From Tetragonia tetragonoides (taxonomy: Eukaryota > Streptophyta > Magnoliopsida > Caryophyllales > Aizoaceae): a stretch of DNA of 64,000 nucleotides. The stretch lies in assembly GCA_038025085.1 (NCBI GenBank), contig CM076147.1, positions 33,640,766 through 33,704,765 of the forward strand, read 5' to 3'. The translations under genes and the position numbers were made by a program. Positions 31,794 to 46,007 of the stretch are shown here, piece by piece. Position 1 is the first letter of the stretch; each line of letters opens with the position of its first letter. The notes below the pieces were generated by a model. It was not told the DNA's origin and searched no databases. It worked only from the letters and a program-made list of their open reading frames with translations.

Positions 31794-34700
31794 CTAAACC
31801 ACTGTATAATTGGAGAACAGATCAATCATGTTTTCTAAACTCTCGGGATAAAACTTCCGAGCAAATAGAAAACAAGGCCGTTTCTGTCCATTCCACATGC
31901 ATTGTTTGACAATCACAGTGCCCTGCATTACATGATCAAGGTACATAAAATGTTGTAAGCCAAACTCCAAGGATTTCAACTATTTTCTTAAGTATCTATA
32001 AGTATAGGAAGCAGAAGAATGTATACCTTATCATCACTTGTGATATGGACATTCTTATCAGCAGCCTGCAGCAAGTAACAAAAATGTTAGCAGACCGCCA
32101 TTGTTGTTAACATAACAAGACTGACTGCTCAAAGACAATATCAAAACTAGAATCATACTGTCATATTTCTCAGAAGCTCATAAGTTATGTCTTCAGCCCT
32201 GAAGGACCTAGGATGCCACTTTCTCTCGGACCAATCAACGTAAGTCACTGACCAGTTTGCTATTCCCCCAGGATCAATCATCTGAACACATTAGAAGATA
32301 CAACCTTGAGAGAGGTTTGGATTATAACCTCAGCAAGTACGATATAGAAAAGTAAAGTTTACTAACATGGAAGAAAGTCGGCAAATAATGCTCATCCGCA
32401 TAGCAGTTTTTCCCATGCTCCATACCTGGCTGTGAAAGATAAAAAGACAGAAATATTAATACAAAATCCATATGAAGCAAGTTTCATAGAGTCCAAGAGA
32501 AATCATATTTAATTAACGAGAACTGATCTGTACATAAGAGCCAAAAAGCTCTATAAAATGAGACAACATGCAGCCCCAACAGTCAATTTAATCAAAAAGC
32601 TCGCAAGCTTCTTTCAAATACGTTAATTTGTAGCATCGATTGTTGTTAAACAGCAACTAGGCTATGTTTTGTCGATTTTATAGATTGAATTTTCTTACTG
32701 AAAACTTTTAACATTATCTCATTTCGGTGCTATTGAAAGACCATGTCCTGTTCAATATGGAATAAGAACATGAACTAGCAGGGCCAAAAGAAAAGAGTTA
32801 GTTTGGCACGCCTCACTTCCAGGTGCTGGGATATGACAAGTGCTCAGCAAATTCAGAAAATTCACGCCAAACCAGAACCAAACAAGTTTTAAGCCCCAAA
32901 ACTGGATTGATTTGTATGAATTCTTCTCAGCAATATAAAGCATATAAATGAAGGCAATAGATTTTCCTTTACTGCCTGCTTAAAACACTTGAATTGTTTG
33001 TCTTGAAAAAAAAAACAACTTGAAATGTACTCTGCGTCATCTTTTTGGATAAAACTTAACCATGTCAGTTGAACTTTTAGTACTTGCTCAGAAGCTAACT
33101 CAATAAATGTTCTAAATAGGACAAAACTATGGGAACCAGCAAAAGACGCTGGACCGCACAGATTAAGAATCTAATCATATGCAGTAGTTCTTCATGCAGC
33201 GAAATGAAAACAAAATGAAACAGATTATCAGAAGACACTAAAAATGTACAAAAAGCAAATAGATTACTACAGAGAACTTGCAAGACAAGAACAAACGAGC
33301 TCGGAATTACCCTGCAATATAGCTTGAATTTCGTGTAATATAGGCTGTCAGCAATGACTATTAGGGCATGCTGGCGTTTCATGGTGAACCACTGGACATA
33401 TTATAAAAAAAATAAATTAAAACTTCTCATATAAGAAGGTAAGATACGAAAAGCAATTAATAGTTAACAGCAACGATAGAAGTTAAGAACCTGAAGTTAT
33501 TTGGTCACTAAAACAAAAGGCCACTAGATACAGATGTGGAGGCATAAACAAACTTATTGCTGGAAGATAGAAAAAGCCCAAGAAAGTTCGAGAAACTATA
33601 AGGCCTCATATACCTAATTTAGTAATTTGGATACGGGATAATATGTCCCCGAGCACAGGTAATGGTCTCTAACAGAGGGACCAAGCATGGTTTTAAAACA
33701 TAGCCCAGAAAGCTGCACAAGGGACCTTCTTAGTAGACATGTTGAGAGAAAACCCTATATTCAGAAAAGGCACATGGCATGCATATCACGAAATAGATGA
33801 AAACTTGTACTAGTTCGTGGAAAGGCAGGTTTGGGCAAAAAGATAAAAGGAAAAAAAAAAAGAATAATTATCCCAAAAGACTGTCAAGATAACAAAGAAG
33901 AAGCATCACATACTGTATTTTCATAATCTGCTGGCTCATAGAGTCATAGTTCCTTTAGCAAATATGAAGAGAAGGGACCCCCATAAGGGACTTCTTGCAA
34001 AGAAAACCCTAGAATGTAAAACATTCTGGCAATGTTGTCTTAGAAGGGACAGAAAAGCACTTGACTATACACACTACACAGAGAACACCTGAGTGGGGGC
34101 AAAATAAGTAGAAGAATACGTCCCAAACCTTCAAACTATGTTTGACAGCCATGGTAATATTACTTAAAAGAACTGACATCAAGTATGAAGCAAATTGTGG
34201 GCCTATCACTGAAAAGTGTAGAAGAATATCTCCTTCATTACACTACCTGTGAACCTTTCCGAAAGTCTTCCTTTTCAACCTCAGGCAACATATGCTCAGA
34301 ATATCTGCCAGTACCATGTGGCCCAGGATCTATGAAACTGGAAATAGAAAAACAAGAGTAATTAGCTTTTCCCTCACCAAATAGAAATAGAAAGCACAAT
34401 GGGAGCAAGAGAATAAAAGGAAAATAAGTTAATTGCTTGAAAATATAGATTCGGGTTCACCCAGAAACCTAGAGAAGGCAATGGATTCATCTTTAGAACA
34501 GACAAATACAATGAAAATGTATTCTTCAAAAGATAGCAACAATCTCAAGAGGCTTTTCCAACAAAACAATCAAGTACATAGTTGTCGAGTTGTATTACAG
34601 TAAAATTTGGTCCAACAATAGGCTGAACCATGACCATTGACAAATGACCAATACTTTAACATAGTTATTCTAAAAAAAACCTCTCCTAATCTTTGACATG

Positions 34701-37700
34701 GTGTCCACTTGGCAGATAAAAATGTGAGAATAGACACTATCCAGAAAACTTCTATAGTGGTATCACATAAATCTGATACATTTTCTATAGAACCTTTTGG
34801 GAAAAGAAAAAAAAAATGTTCATCAGCAGTAAGATTATCCTTCTAATCCGCAAATCAATTAGCACTCATATAGTGCCACACATGCAATGATGTACTATGA
34901 TTAGTCTTCCATAACCCACTCTCAGATAGCAATCGTGCATACAGAATTTGATACTCAGCCCTTAATGTGGCTACTATCTTACCATCATCAAAATACACTG
35001 GATTAGTTCCCAAACGTTGAGAACAAAATATAAAGTTCCCTTTTGGTGCAGAGCGTTAAAGCAACATGCCAACATGATCATGAATCAAGCAGATATACAA
35101 ACAAATGAACAATAGGCAGATCCCTTGGTCATGCTAGACATAGTCCTTCAAATAACAAGACTAGTATGTCAAAAGGTTATGATGCAGGGATGAGCTTCTT
35201 ACCAGTCAATAAAGCTGACATTTGTGAACATGAGGTAGTTGTAAACATAGTCAAAGTTATGAAGTGGTACACAACTGCAAAGTCAGGTACCATGATTTTG
35301 AGTAAAATTGTTTTCAAACAGTATAAACCATATACCTGAAGGATATACTAAAAGCAATTCCACGGTCCACTAACCTGTCTGAGAGTAAGACAAAGTGTTG
35401 GTTATCAGGGTCTTTGAGAGCATGAGCAAGGAGTCTCCTTTCTGCATCAACCATAGAAATTTTACCCCAGGTTACCTGCAACCAAATTTACTGCAGTTAT
35501 TAAGTCATACGTTATTTCCGGCATATCTGTACTGACCGTACAGTTATATTGAAAAGCTGTAACATTAATTGTTAGGTTTTCTAGCAATAACAAGGAAGTC
35601 ATCTACTAGTAGGCATTTCACCAGAATTAGTTATTAGAATATTTTCTGTTTTCACTCATTTACCCTCAAAATGTGATGGTGGTCTTCCCTCAAGTACCCC
35701 TTTACTCGCTCCTCATATTGATATCCTAAATTCAATTCTAAAAACTGCATGAAATATAAATTTTGTTATCCTTGCCCATTATCATCCACTAACAAAACAC
35801 CACCTTCATTTCTTCGTATATACACTCAACCAGCCACTTTTTTTCTAGTTTGGTATTTGATATTTGCTTCAACTGCTCTTCAGGAACTTGATTAGGGGTT
35901 GACTGTTGAGGTGACTTCCAAAGTTCCAAACGCATAGATTATTCCTCCATTTGAAAATTTAGCAATTTCTTTTTCTTACTCGCTAAATACTAAATAGGTC
36001 CAGTTCAATGGCACAACACAGAAAAATATACTTCAAGCGTGTCTTCTACAAAATAAAAGTATATAGGTTTAGCACTAAAGTGTGTACTGATCTGTATTGC
36101 TATAATGGTATTATCATGTTTCTTTTCTGAAGCATAGTTGATTAGGCCTTTTAATATTAGTGCATACTTCTATTTTGAATATTATCATCTCCTTTGAGAG
36201 CAAGAACCTTTGGTTGTCCTCATTCAAAGATAAACTTTTGACTTTGTTTGTCCTCTTCTTAACTTCATTTGATCATAGTATCAATTCTCTTACGCTTGAC
36301 TATAGCTTTCTACAAAGTTTTTTCCAAAGTTTGAATTAGATAAAAGAGAATGTTACTCCATGGATTTTTTTTTTTTTTTTTGGAGATAAGAATGATGCTC
36401 CATGAATTATACTGTTCAGTTTTAGGTTATCAAGTGATACCACAGCATTCATCTAGCAGTAAGCATCTTAACAAATCTAGTGATAAGGCGTTGTGTTCTC
36501 ACTTCTTGCTAAGTTTCAAACAGATTTAGGTGGTGTTTGGCCTAGCTTGTAAGTTGCTTCTACTTTTCCTCTCATTTTCCCTCACAAACCTCCCTCTCCA
36601 TCTCCTTCTCATCCCCATTTTCAGCTTCCAAGAAGCTCAAAACACCCCTTGGAAGGCCCAAAAGTAGAAGCTCCAATTTGATGCTTCAAATTTTGGGGCT
36701 TTTAGAGGGTCCTAGGGGGTGTTTTATGCTTTTAGGAAGTTGAAAATGGGAATGAGGAGGAAGTGGAGGGGGAGGTTTGTGAGGGAAAATAGGAGGAAAA
36801 GTAGAAGCTACTCACAAGCTAGGCCAAACATGCTATTAGCACTTTTCTTAACTTAAAACTTCTGCATAAAGCTAGTAACCTGTAATGCAGTACCTTTAGA
36901 AACAAAAATTGGGCCTACATCGAGAAACTGTAATGGAACTGAGTTGAGTACATAAATGGGAGAGGAAAAAGTGACATTCTTTTCCACCAAAACGATATTT
37001 TGAGAAGGATTCTGGTCTCCTTCCATACTTCAGGGCATCACATGGTAAAACTACAAGAAATACAAACCAAAAGTCTACACTCTACAGACTACAATTAAAG
37101 ATTGTAAGCATTCAAAATTACCTTCTCACTACGTATGTCTCGGCCAACAAAGTAACGACTTACGTGCACCGGTTTTTGCCTTGATGCATGTACAAAGACA
37201 GAAAATCTGCCTTCATGACCCTGGGGAGCAAAAACTAAGTTATCTCATTTCTATAAGGCTTCTTCTCTTTGAAAAAGAAAGCTTTAAGAAAATTAAAATT
37301 TAAAAAAAAATTGAAAGACTGAAGTTGTCAAGAAAGCAAAACAATCTTCTTAGTACATGATCATACAACAAAACAAAAGAGACTAAAGTTATTCACGACT
37401 GCAATCCACCTTATCAGTGATTTTATCTTTACAAAAACCTGTGAGGATTCCAGCAAAAAAAAACCTATGTCAACTTTTTATACCTTAGATTAAAAACGAA
37501 CTCCTCTTTTTTGGATAAGAAGATTAAAAACGAACTCCTCATTAGTCATGATAATAGTGACCCCTAAAGTAACCATGTGAAATATGGCTAGTTGGATTTT
37601 CACATGGGTACAAACTTGGGACAGTTTAGAATCTTTAGATCTAAGAATAGCTTTACTGACTTCAACTTCCCTCACTCAAACATTCTAAACCAAATGTTTA

Positions 37701-38847
37701 CTTCTAAACAACAGTCACTTCAATCTTTGACATCTCACATTCACCTTATCCTCATCCTCGTGCAGTACCTAGAAGGCAAAAGAGATATATAGCAGATGGC
37801 CCAGAGCACAAGAAAGCATTCAAATTTCAAGAACCCTGGTGTCCATGAGACATTGATCACAAGACAACAAAAGATTGACACTATTGCTAATTTGTCAAAA
37901 TGCCCAAAGTCTTCTCCCCCTCCCTGTTTCTTCTGTCTCTCCTCAATACAAACAGTCCTAGTGGCTCAACAATCAATTTGTTTCTTTCCTCCAACTATGC
38001 TGTGCATGTATTGACCATGGCTTCTTGAAGGAGGCCTACTCTTCATTTCAGAGCAACTGTTGGCCATATCCATTCTTTACTTTTATATGGTCCTCCATAA
38101 GAGATATGTCCTAAAGTAACTCCTAAGGAGATTTTTTCCCCAAGAATCCAGAAACTGACACCAGAAAAGGAAACGAGGTCTCTATATGATTGTCAGTATT
38201 TTAATCTCCATTGCAGGATAGTAAATTCCAAGACGATATCACAGGAAAAGTAATTATCATCAGAAATAAATGGAATGAAAACTCAACAGTGCAACCAGAC
38301 GCTAGCTGAACACTTTGTGACTATTTCATCATATATACACTACTTGTGGCACAGTTAATGGGGAAACAAGATACAGTATAACAATATGAAAAAATAAGGT
38401 TGTTCTGTGAGCTAAGGCCAAATAAAACCCCAAGGAGGGGAGTAGCACAAAAAATTAAACCATTACCTGAAAGAACGTATCCCAGAGTCTTTCGAAGGGT
38501 AGGGTACCAGGAGTCAGAAATAAGAAAGCAATTTTGGGGTTTTTGGATTCCACAGTAGGTGTCTTCAACATTTCCCTGATTACAACACGGCTATAAATCT
38601 CATCATCAGTCAGCTCTCTAGAAGGAGTTATTTCTCCCTCTGTATAGATTCCACAACCTCTAGAGGAAAAGAAACTGCAGGATGTAGAGCTTTGGAGTGG
38701 AAAGATATATGCCGCAATGAGGAAAAAACACACCATCGAAACTAGTATTATGATCCATACTGGCCTCTTCATTTGTGGCCTCTGCCGCGATCCAGACATG
38801 GTGAACAGGTCTCTTAAACGCAACTGCCATGCACGAGCTGTCTTCAT
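31794..38847 (-). CDS. Core-2/I-branching beta-1,6-N-acetylglucosaminyltransferase family (GT14)
   Basis: Ten exons: 38847-38467, 37220-37122, 35475-35375, 35274-35203, 34337-34247, 33391-33311, 32429-32367, 32281-32159, 32065-32027, 31922-31794. All have GT/AG borders and the phases add to 392 residues, the usual size for plant members. It is a type II membrane protein: short basic cytosolic end, transmembrane helix at about 30-49, luminal stem, then the catalytic domain with GHEGRFSVFVHAS, HFVLLSDSCVPLHNFDYVYN, DPGPHGTGRYSEHMLPE, WFTMKRQHALIVIADS, DEHYLPTFFH and the C-terminal FARKFYPESLENM. It should act in the Golgi; acceptor substrates of plant GT14 members are mostly unproven (BC10 affects wall strength in rice). 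A 5' UTR intron is likely, with a first exon ending near 40563. Confidence 0.92.
36529..36835. mobile_element. MITE in glycosyltransferase intron 2, PIF/Harbinger-like
   Basis: A 307-bp non-coding element with long imperfect terminal inverted repeats: GTGTTTGGCCTAGCTTGTAA at the left, mirrored by GCTAGGCCAAACATGC at the right; TGCTTCTACTTTTCCTC is mirrored by GAGGAAAAGTAGAAGC. It is flanked by TTA on both sides, the usual 3-bp target of PIF/Harbinger (Tourist-like) MITEs. Confidence 0.7.
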
Positions 38848-41800
38848 TTAGAAACCAGGCATCATTAAGGTGTCACGATAGGTTTCCGACTTCATATGTC
38901 ATGCAAATATAATCTTGAGAGGCACCAAATCAACCAATAACCTCGATTCTGATTGTAGAAATGTCCTGAAATCTGAAGACAGTTCACAGGTTACCTACTA
39001 TGCTTCATAGAACTTTTTGGAAATAAAGCATTAACAACAACAAAAACAACCTCTTAGAGTTACTAATGTGTTCATTTTGCTGCACTATGGTGGAGAAAAG
39101 TTGTTCTTGTCTGCTGGTTAGTTAGCTTTTCATCACCAGGAATATCAACTATTACACATCTGCCAAGGAAACCCTTAAAATTTCCTGATTCAATATTCAA
39201 TGCTGCATTTCTGAGTAAAATATCTTATTTAAATTTTTTGAATTTTGTGGAGTACACTGTACACGTCACACCTTAAGGCTTAGAACTTTCAAGTATGAGA
39301 ACCCAGTTACTCAGCCAAAGAAAGCAATCATTTTATATTTTTCCTTTACGGTAATTCCTGATATTGGGTACTTCGCACCTTGCACTTCAATCTCTTCTTT
39401 CTAATGCAACTCACCCTCTTCCAACTAAACAACATTCATCTTGTAAATTGAAAGCATGAAGTGTCTAAAAGCCACGATAAAAATGACAATGAAACATAAA
39501 TCTGGTGGGAACAAGGATTTACATCAACTTTTTGAGGAATTGTCACAGACTCATACCACCACACAGCATCGCAATAGTCCATCATCATAAAACCTCCAAG
39601 CTACAAGACATCTTAGATTTGTCTATATAAATTATATCCTAAACTCGACAATAGATATCTGACTTGCAGAATCACGAAATAAATTTGAAGCTTCATCCCA
39701 TAGTAGAGAAAAGCTTCAGAACCCAATAAGTAATACGTTTGAAAATTTGTCCAAAACCATCCAGGTAACCAAAAATGGAGAAGATCTTCAAGCAATTTGA
39801 AGACGGGGTTATCTTCTTTTGCATTTCAAGAAAGGGGTAAAAAAAACTTAGTAACTCATATCAGAACGGGAAAAGAGAAGGTCCATAGGGAAAGCTGAGA
39901 CCATACTGAACTGAAAGCCCAGTCAAAGCTGAATGACATCAGTAAAAAAAAAAAATCAATGGTATTATGGCTCATTCCTACCAACAATCAGTGATACTAT
40001 AACAATTCGCTAATGCATTTATACATATTATAGTGAAGTTACATATTAACTTAAGCTCACTGCCAGAATTATACCTTGAGCAAAAGATCACACCTATAAC
40101 ATTAACAGTCCCACAATCTCATAAAAACACAGTATTGTTTCTTCTTTTTTTAGAAGGATATCCTAGAAAACTCCTCATTGCACTAAACAAATTTCCATTA
40201 CTATGTTCTCGAACAAATTTTACGTGCTTTAAGCAAAACTATACCACATCCAATAAAACAATCTAAGAAATAGCATGTTCATATCAATTGCCCTTAATTA
40301 TTTGACCTCATCAAATCAGCAAAACCGGAAATTCAATCCAAAAAAACAACAGTTCATACAAATTCAAACGGCATTACGTCATTCAAATTTTGACATTGAA
40401 TTCAAATTAACAATTACGTTAAATTACAAGTGACATAATTCATGTTCTAAGGTCATATTATACCAAATCTCCTCATGAAAACAATCAAAAATCAACGAAA
40501 TTTCTAAATCTAGAAACAAACATAAAGAATTGAAATCAAATGAAATTCGAATCAAAAAGCGCACCTGATCGAATCGAAATGCAACTGAAAATTATTGGAA
40601 TTGTTGTAGGATCTCTCTCAATCAATAGGAGAATGAAGAGAGAGAATGAGATGAGAGTGGAGAGAGAAAGCGAGAGATGGAAGTGTTCCACTTGGAAAAA
40701 AAGAGAGATCTGCGATGGTGAACGATGGTGGAGCACTAATTATTATTATCTGACAAATCGAAAATTTATATGTTTTCCAATTTTTATAATAACGAAAGGT
40801 TTGTTTCTGGTTAATTTGTTTGCATTGCATGCTTAGATATATTTTCTCTCTCCAAACAAAAAAAAAGCTGATGACTTTAGTTCCCATTGGCTAATGGACT
40901 TCCCAATAAATGATTTTATATTATCCTCTTGTTATTCATTAATGGAGAATTTTGTTATTTATTGGTCTTCATTTTACTAATTTTTATTTATTACTAATGA
41001 TTTGAATGTAAAATAAGTAAGAGGGAGGATATATTTTTTAATTTTTATGAAATTTTTATTTGGGAGAGTAGGAATGTTGATGGGAGATGAAACTTGGGAG
41101 GATGGGATTGTTTCATAATTAGAATTTTGAAATGGTGTTAGGTAAAAGGATAAGAAACTTATTTATTCACTTATTTTGGAAAATGGATAATTGGTTAGTA
41201 TTTAATGTCAAAAGGAGTGTTTTAGATGGGAACGAATTCTCTGTGGTACTGCAGAGAACAGTTTCCTCATTCATCAATATTGGATTAGAGGGGGGAGTTT
41301 TGGATCGTTGGATCTGAGGGGTTTTTTTTGTAATTGGAGGAGAGAGATAGAGGGGAAAGGGGACGGTTGTTGTTCAGTTTGTGGAAGAATTGCAGAGGAT
41401 CTAATTTTGTTTTGGATGCGGTAAACTTTATCCTCGCAGAAAAAAAAAAAGGATGGTGTACATTATAATGGGGTACTGTATAAGACTTGATGATATTTTT
41501 ATTTAGGGCCAAATTAGAAACTAATATTAAAAGTAGATTGGGATATAAATTATACTTATTTCATAAGGAGTGAGCAGGTAGGCTTGAGTTTGTAAAGTAG
41601 TCTTATATAAGAAAAATAGATTATATAACTATTATACCCTTAAATAATTGATTTTTTTATTATTCAAAATCGAAAATGCCCAAATGATGAGGCCAGTGAT
41701 GGAAGAGAGACATGTAAATTGGCTAATAATGTTAGAGGTAGTGTGGGTTAAGTGGATTAATGAGAAATTTTTGTCATGTTATTTAATTTATGGTCAAAAT

Positions 41801-42543
41801 AAAAAATAAGTGAATAATTGAAAGTCAACTCACTGAGGTTAAAATGGTTATATAAGGTTTTTTGTTTTGTTTAAGAGTTACGTAAGGTGTGTTAACTACA
41901 AATATACTTTTTAATAGGCATTTTTATACCAATTTGGTTTCAATAAGTTTTTTGTATGCAACTTGTAAAATTACTACGAGTATATTTTCTTATGCTTATT
42001 ATTTAATCAGTTCAATCAATTTCAATTCACGTGGAACTTATCATTCAAATAACTTTTATTGTAAAATCATGATGATATCAGTGTCACTATAAATGTTGCT
42101 GCATACTTTTAAAAGGGTCTAATATTGAATATAAGGTCAAATTGAGTTAACTATAAGAAAAGAACCCTTAATATGTGTTTTTTTCTTTTTCTTCTGGAAA
42201 TTGTCGTTTATTTGAGTGTTAAGTTTTGAACTAAAATTAAGGGGAGAGTAACACTTACTCCGATCGGTTTCTATGTAGAGTTCGATGATCGTCCTCTGCT
42301 AGATTTGAGATCCCATGTTAACCATACTAAGGAATAGAATCCCGTCACTATTGAAAACAACTCGAAGATGCACCACTGCGTTACAGCTCAGATGTACCAT
42401 AAACAAGTAAACAAACAACCCCAACGTGGCAAACTCCCCACCAACAATTAAAAATCACAAAGTGGGACCGATTAAGCTGACGTGTCATAACATTAAAATC
42501 ACACAAATCACCATTTTTGCTCTCCCTCCCTTTACATTCCGCC
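38848..42543. other. 5' region of glycosyltransferase and divergent promoter region
   Basis: On the minus strand a probable first non-coding exon of the glycosyltransferase ends near 40563 (CGATTCGATCAG followed by GTGCGC), which makes 38848-40562 mostly a 5' UTR intron. From about 40740 to 42543 the DNA is AT-rich intergenic sequence between this gene and the plus-strand fibrillin gene. No further gene is supported. Confidence 0.4.
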
Positions 42544-45500
42544 ATGGCTGCTCGTGCTGGAGCTGCTTCTTCTTCAACACTCTTCTCACCCTTCACAAAA
42601 AAAAGAACCTCTCAAACTCCACACTCAAACCCTAGACTTTCTCTCTCCTCCTCTTCCCCCAAACACCTGCTCTCGATTCTCTCTCCTCCACATCGTCATG
42701 GCCGGAGATGGAGCTCTCTTAGGGTTTCCGCTTCGGTGTCAACAGCGCCGCCATCGGAGCTTCAGACAGGTCCCGGTGACCTCGTCTCCTCAATTCTCTC
42801 CAAGGTCCGTTCTCTCTCTCTCTCTCTCTCTCTGAAATTCCTAGTACAAATGCTATAGAGTTGAGCTGCCGAATTGCGCCTTTCTTTTCCCGCCATTTTT
42901 GATTGTTTAGAAGTAGAAAACAAGGTGTACAGTTTAGTCATTTAGGGATTTAATCGATTATTATTTGGTCCTAGATCACCATCTCTTTTGTCCAAGAAAT
43001 TTGTTTTTATTTTTATTTTTTGAGGAGACATGTAATGATGTAAACCTGCTGTCAAATTGTATCAGATAAGCTAGAAACATAACAAGTCACATTTGCATAA
43101 ATTCACCAATGAAGGTGTTTATATCAGTTAGAGCAAATTCCACTTGCTAGCTTCTATTGTACAACAAACACTTGCAAATTAGCATTTGAAAGAAGTGGAA
43201 TGAGAAGCCGGTTCAACAACAACAACAGCCCAGTAAATATCCCTCCTAGGGCGGGGTCTAGGGAGGTCCAGATTGTTTCAATGAGAATCCGGTTCAAGGC
43301 GCATTAATCGTTTTGTTTGGAAGAAGTAATAAATTATTGGGAGTGATGATGAGTTCTTGTATAGTTTTAAGATGGATAAACTAACATGAAACATAGAAAT
43401 AGTGAAGTGTTTCAAGGTAATGTATCCTTATAGTGAACCATGTTTTTCTTTGCTTATTGTGATTACTTGTTGCCCCCCCCCCCCCCCCTTTCCAAGGTAA
43501 TAAAAACAATTGTGAATTTTCATTTCCTTTTAGGGGCCGTTTGGTTGGGGGTAATGATTAAGGGGTAATGGAATGGAATTTTAGGCTGAAATGGGAGGTA
43601 TGTGAGATAGTGGGGTTAGATTTTGTAGGAAGGAGGGTAATGATTACCCCCATTCAAGGGATAATTGAAACCCACCTCCCCATAGGGTAATGATATTCCC
43701 CCATTTTCCTTCCTTTTCTCCATTACCTCCTTAATCATTACCCCTCATCATCACTTCACATTACTATTTTAGCCTACAAATCCATTTCATTACCCCCTTA
43801 ATCATTACCCCCAACCAAACGGCCCCTTAGTGTATCATTTTCGTAACCATGGCTATTAATGCTGACATAGTTCTGTGGGCGAAGTTCCTCAATTGAATTG
43901 TATTTTTTTCTATTACCACTCTCACTTTTTCATTGCCTTGTATCAAGTGAATCATTGAGGCATTCGCATTTTGCACATTTTTCAACCATAGAGGACCCTT
44001 TTTGTTGCTGTCGTCCTCTTATTGGTGTTTCATAATTTGGCTATGATATAATCTCTTTTTTCTTCTAATAGGTCATTCAATCAGATCGAGGTGTTCTGCT
44101 AGCTAAAGATGAGCATAAGGAAGTTGGTGGAATCGCTGAAGAGCTCCAGAAATATTGTGTTGATGCTCCAGTAAAATGTCCTCTCATATTTGGAGGTGAG
44201 TGCATTGTGTCTTATCCAGCATGTACATGGTATTTCATCTTATCCATGTAGTTTGACACAATAACATATTTCTAGGTAGTTTGACACAATAAGATGTAGA
44301 TATGGCTGTCTAAGCATCCAGCCTCATGAGGTGGATCATGAAGTTTTTTGTCGCATTTCTCGACTTAACCTATCTTGTGGATGAAGGTGAAGAAATTTGG
44401 TACGGAATAGCCCTGCCACTGATGTTCCTATCATATTGATGACAGCCTGCTAGAAAATTAGTTTTGTGTTCTGAACTTTCTTGGAAATGTTGAAATGAAT
44501 TTTATTCTTTAGTGGCCTCAAACTAGGATAGCATTTGAAGTAGTTTTGCCTGCATGTGAGTGATATTTTATCAGTAGTGCAAAACAAATGTCTGCTGTTA
44601 CAGACAAACGTAGAGGCCGTTTAACTGATTGTGCCTCTTTCACACATTCACTCTTTTTGCATGAACGAATATGTGAAGTTGAATATATGCTGTAAGTTTA
44701 GCCCAAATACTACCCCGCCACCCTCCCCCGCCTGTAGAAGTTTGCACAACATTAGTGCATAAAGGCTAAAATTATCTCTATCAGTATCACAACGGTTATC
44801 TGACCATGAGAACTCATTTTTTCATTTTTTCTAGCATGCTGCATGCTTGGGATACTATAGAGACGAGTGGACACTATTCATTTAATCCAATCATACAGTT
44901 CCAAATTCCAATATTTATGGGAAGTTGCAATGGAAAATGAAAGTCATAAATATTTATGTTGCAGAGTGGGATGTTGTATACTGCTCAAATCCAACTTCCC
45001 CTGGAGGTGGCTATCGGAGTGCATTTGGCCGTCTCATATTTAAGACAAACGAAATGATTCAAGCTGTTGAAGCTCCTGATATTATTAGGAACAAGGTGTC
45101 CTTTTCTGCATTTGGCTTCCTTGATGGAGAAGTATCTCTGAAAGGTAAGTCTGGAATCTGGATCAAGCACCCCATACTTGCTGATGGACCATAATTAATC
45201 TTCCATTCGTTAATTTTCACTCAAAATCCCCATACTGGGAAGACTTTGAACTTGGGTGTAGCCGGGTAGCAGTGTAGGGCATCAATGTCTTGAGTTCACC
45301 TGAACTGCAAATTCTTTTTCTTATCTTGAAATTCTATGCAGGACTTCTAAGAATGAAAAGCCCTATTTGTTTGTGGGTGACTGTCAGTCTGTCATGTATC
45401 ATCCCTTGAAAGGTGTACATTTATTCGATGGAAAGTAGGAGCACGTACTAATATTGTGTTGATGAGCTGATAATGGGTAACACATAAAAGATCGCATCTT

Positions 45501-46007
45501 TTCTTTTTCTTTTTTTCTTTTTAAATCTGTGAAGCTAGTCAGCTTTGCTCCTTCCTTCCATTTTTTGTTTTGAACTTCACCTTTCCTTCTTGCTACTTGA
45601 GGAAGCTAAAAGAGAGTACCCATTACGATTTATCTTAACTTGCTGCCTGCCACTGTTGCTTTCGTTGGCAATAACACCTAAAACCATAGAATCCATCTCT
45701 TGATCTCTGACTTAGTTTTCAGTGAAACATCTTGGTCAGGGACCGTGCTCATATTTGACTATGTTATCGTGTGTGGTACTCAAGGTTTCTGATACTCGGC
45801 CGTGTTGTCTGTACAGGGAAACTCATAGCTTTGGATGAAAATTGGATCCAAGTTATATTCGAACCACCTGAGTTGAAGGTCGGTGGACTAGAGTTCCAGT
45901 ATGGTGGAGAGAGTGAGGTCAAGCTGCAAATTACATACATAGATGAGAAGATCAGGTTGGGGAAGGGTTCCAGAGGCTCATTGTTTGTCTTCCAAAGGCG
46001 TTCATAA
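42544..46007 (+). CDS. PAP8: Plastid lipid-associated protein / fibrillin (PAP8-type)
   Basis: Four exons, 42544-42804, 44072-44195, 44965-45144 and 45817-46007, with GT/AG borders and consistent phases, give 251 residues. Residues 1 to about 60 are rich in Ser, Ala and Arg with almost no acids, a chloroplast transit peptide. The PAP/fibrillin domain follows: DLVSSILSKVIQSDRGVLL, AEELQKYCVDAPVKCPLIF, EWDVVYCSNPTSPGGGYRS, VSFSAFGFLDGEVSLKGK and WIQVIFEPPELKVGG, ending RLGKGSRGSLFVFQRRS. Fibrillins bind lipids or isoprenoids at plastoglobules, thylakoids or stroma. Wording and length match the probable plastid-lipid-associated protein 8 group (FBN6 in another naming); this is from memory. The in-frame ATG at 42517 is less likely because the transit peptide begins MAARAG. 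Confidence 0.9.
43533..43826. mobile_element. MITE in fibrillin intron 1, PIF/Harbinger (Tourist-like)
   Basis: A 294-bp non-coding element with near-perfect terminal inverted repeats, GGGGCCGTTTGGTTGGGGGT and its complement at the right end (CCCCCAACCAAACGGCCCC), flanked by TTA on both sides. The long matching ends look little diverged, so the insertion may be recent. Confidence 0.85.

Noticed and set aside
42381..42596. Minus-strand ORF over the fibrillin start
   Set aside because: Overlaps the transit-peptide exon and promoter; no family similarity.
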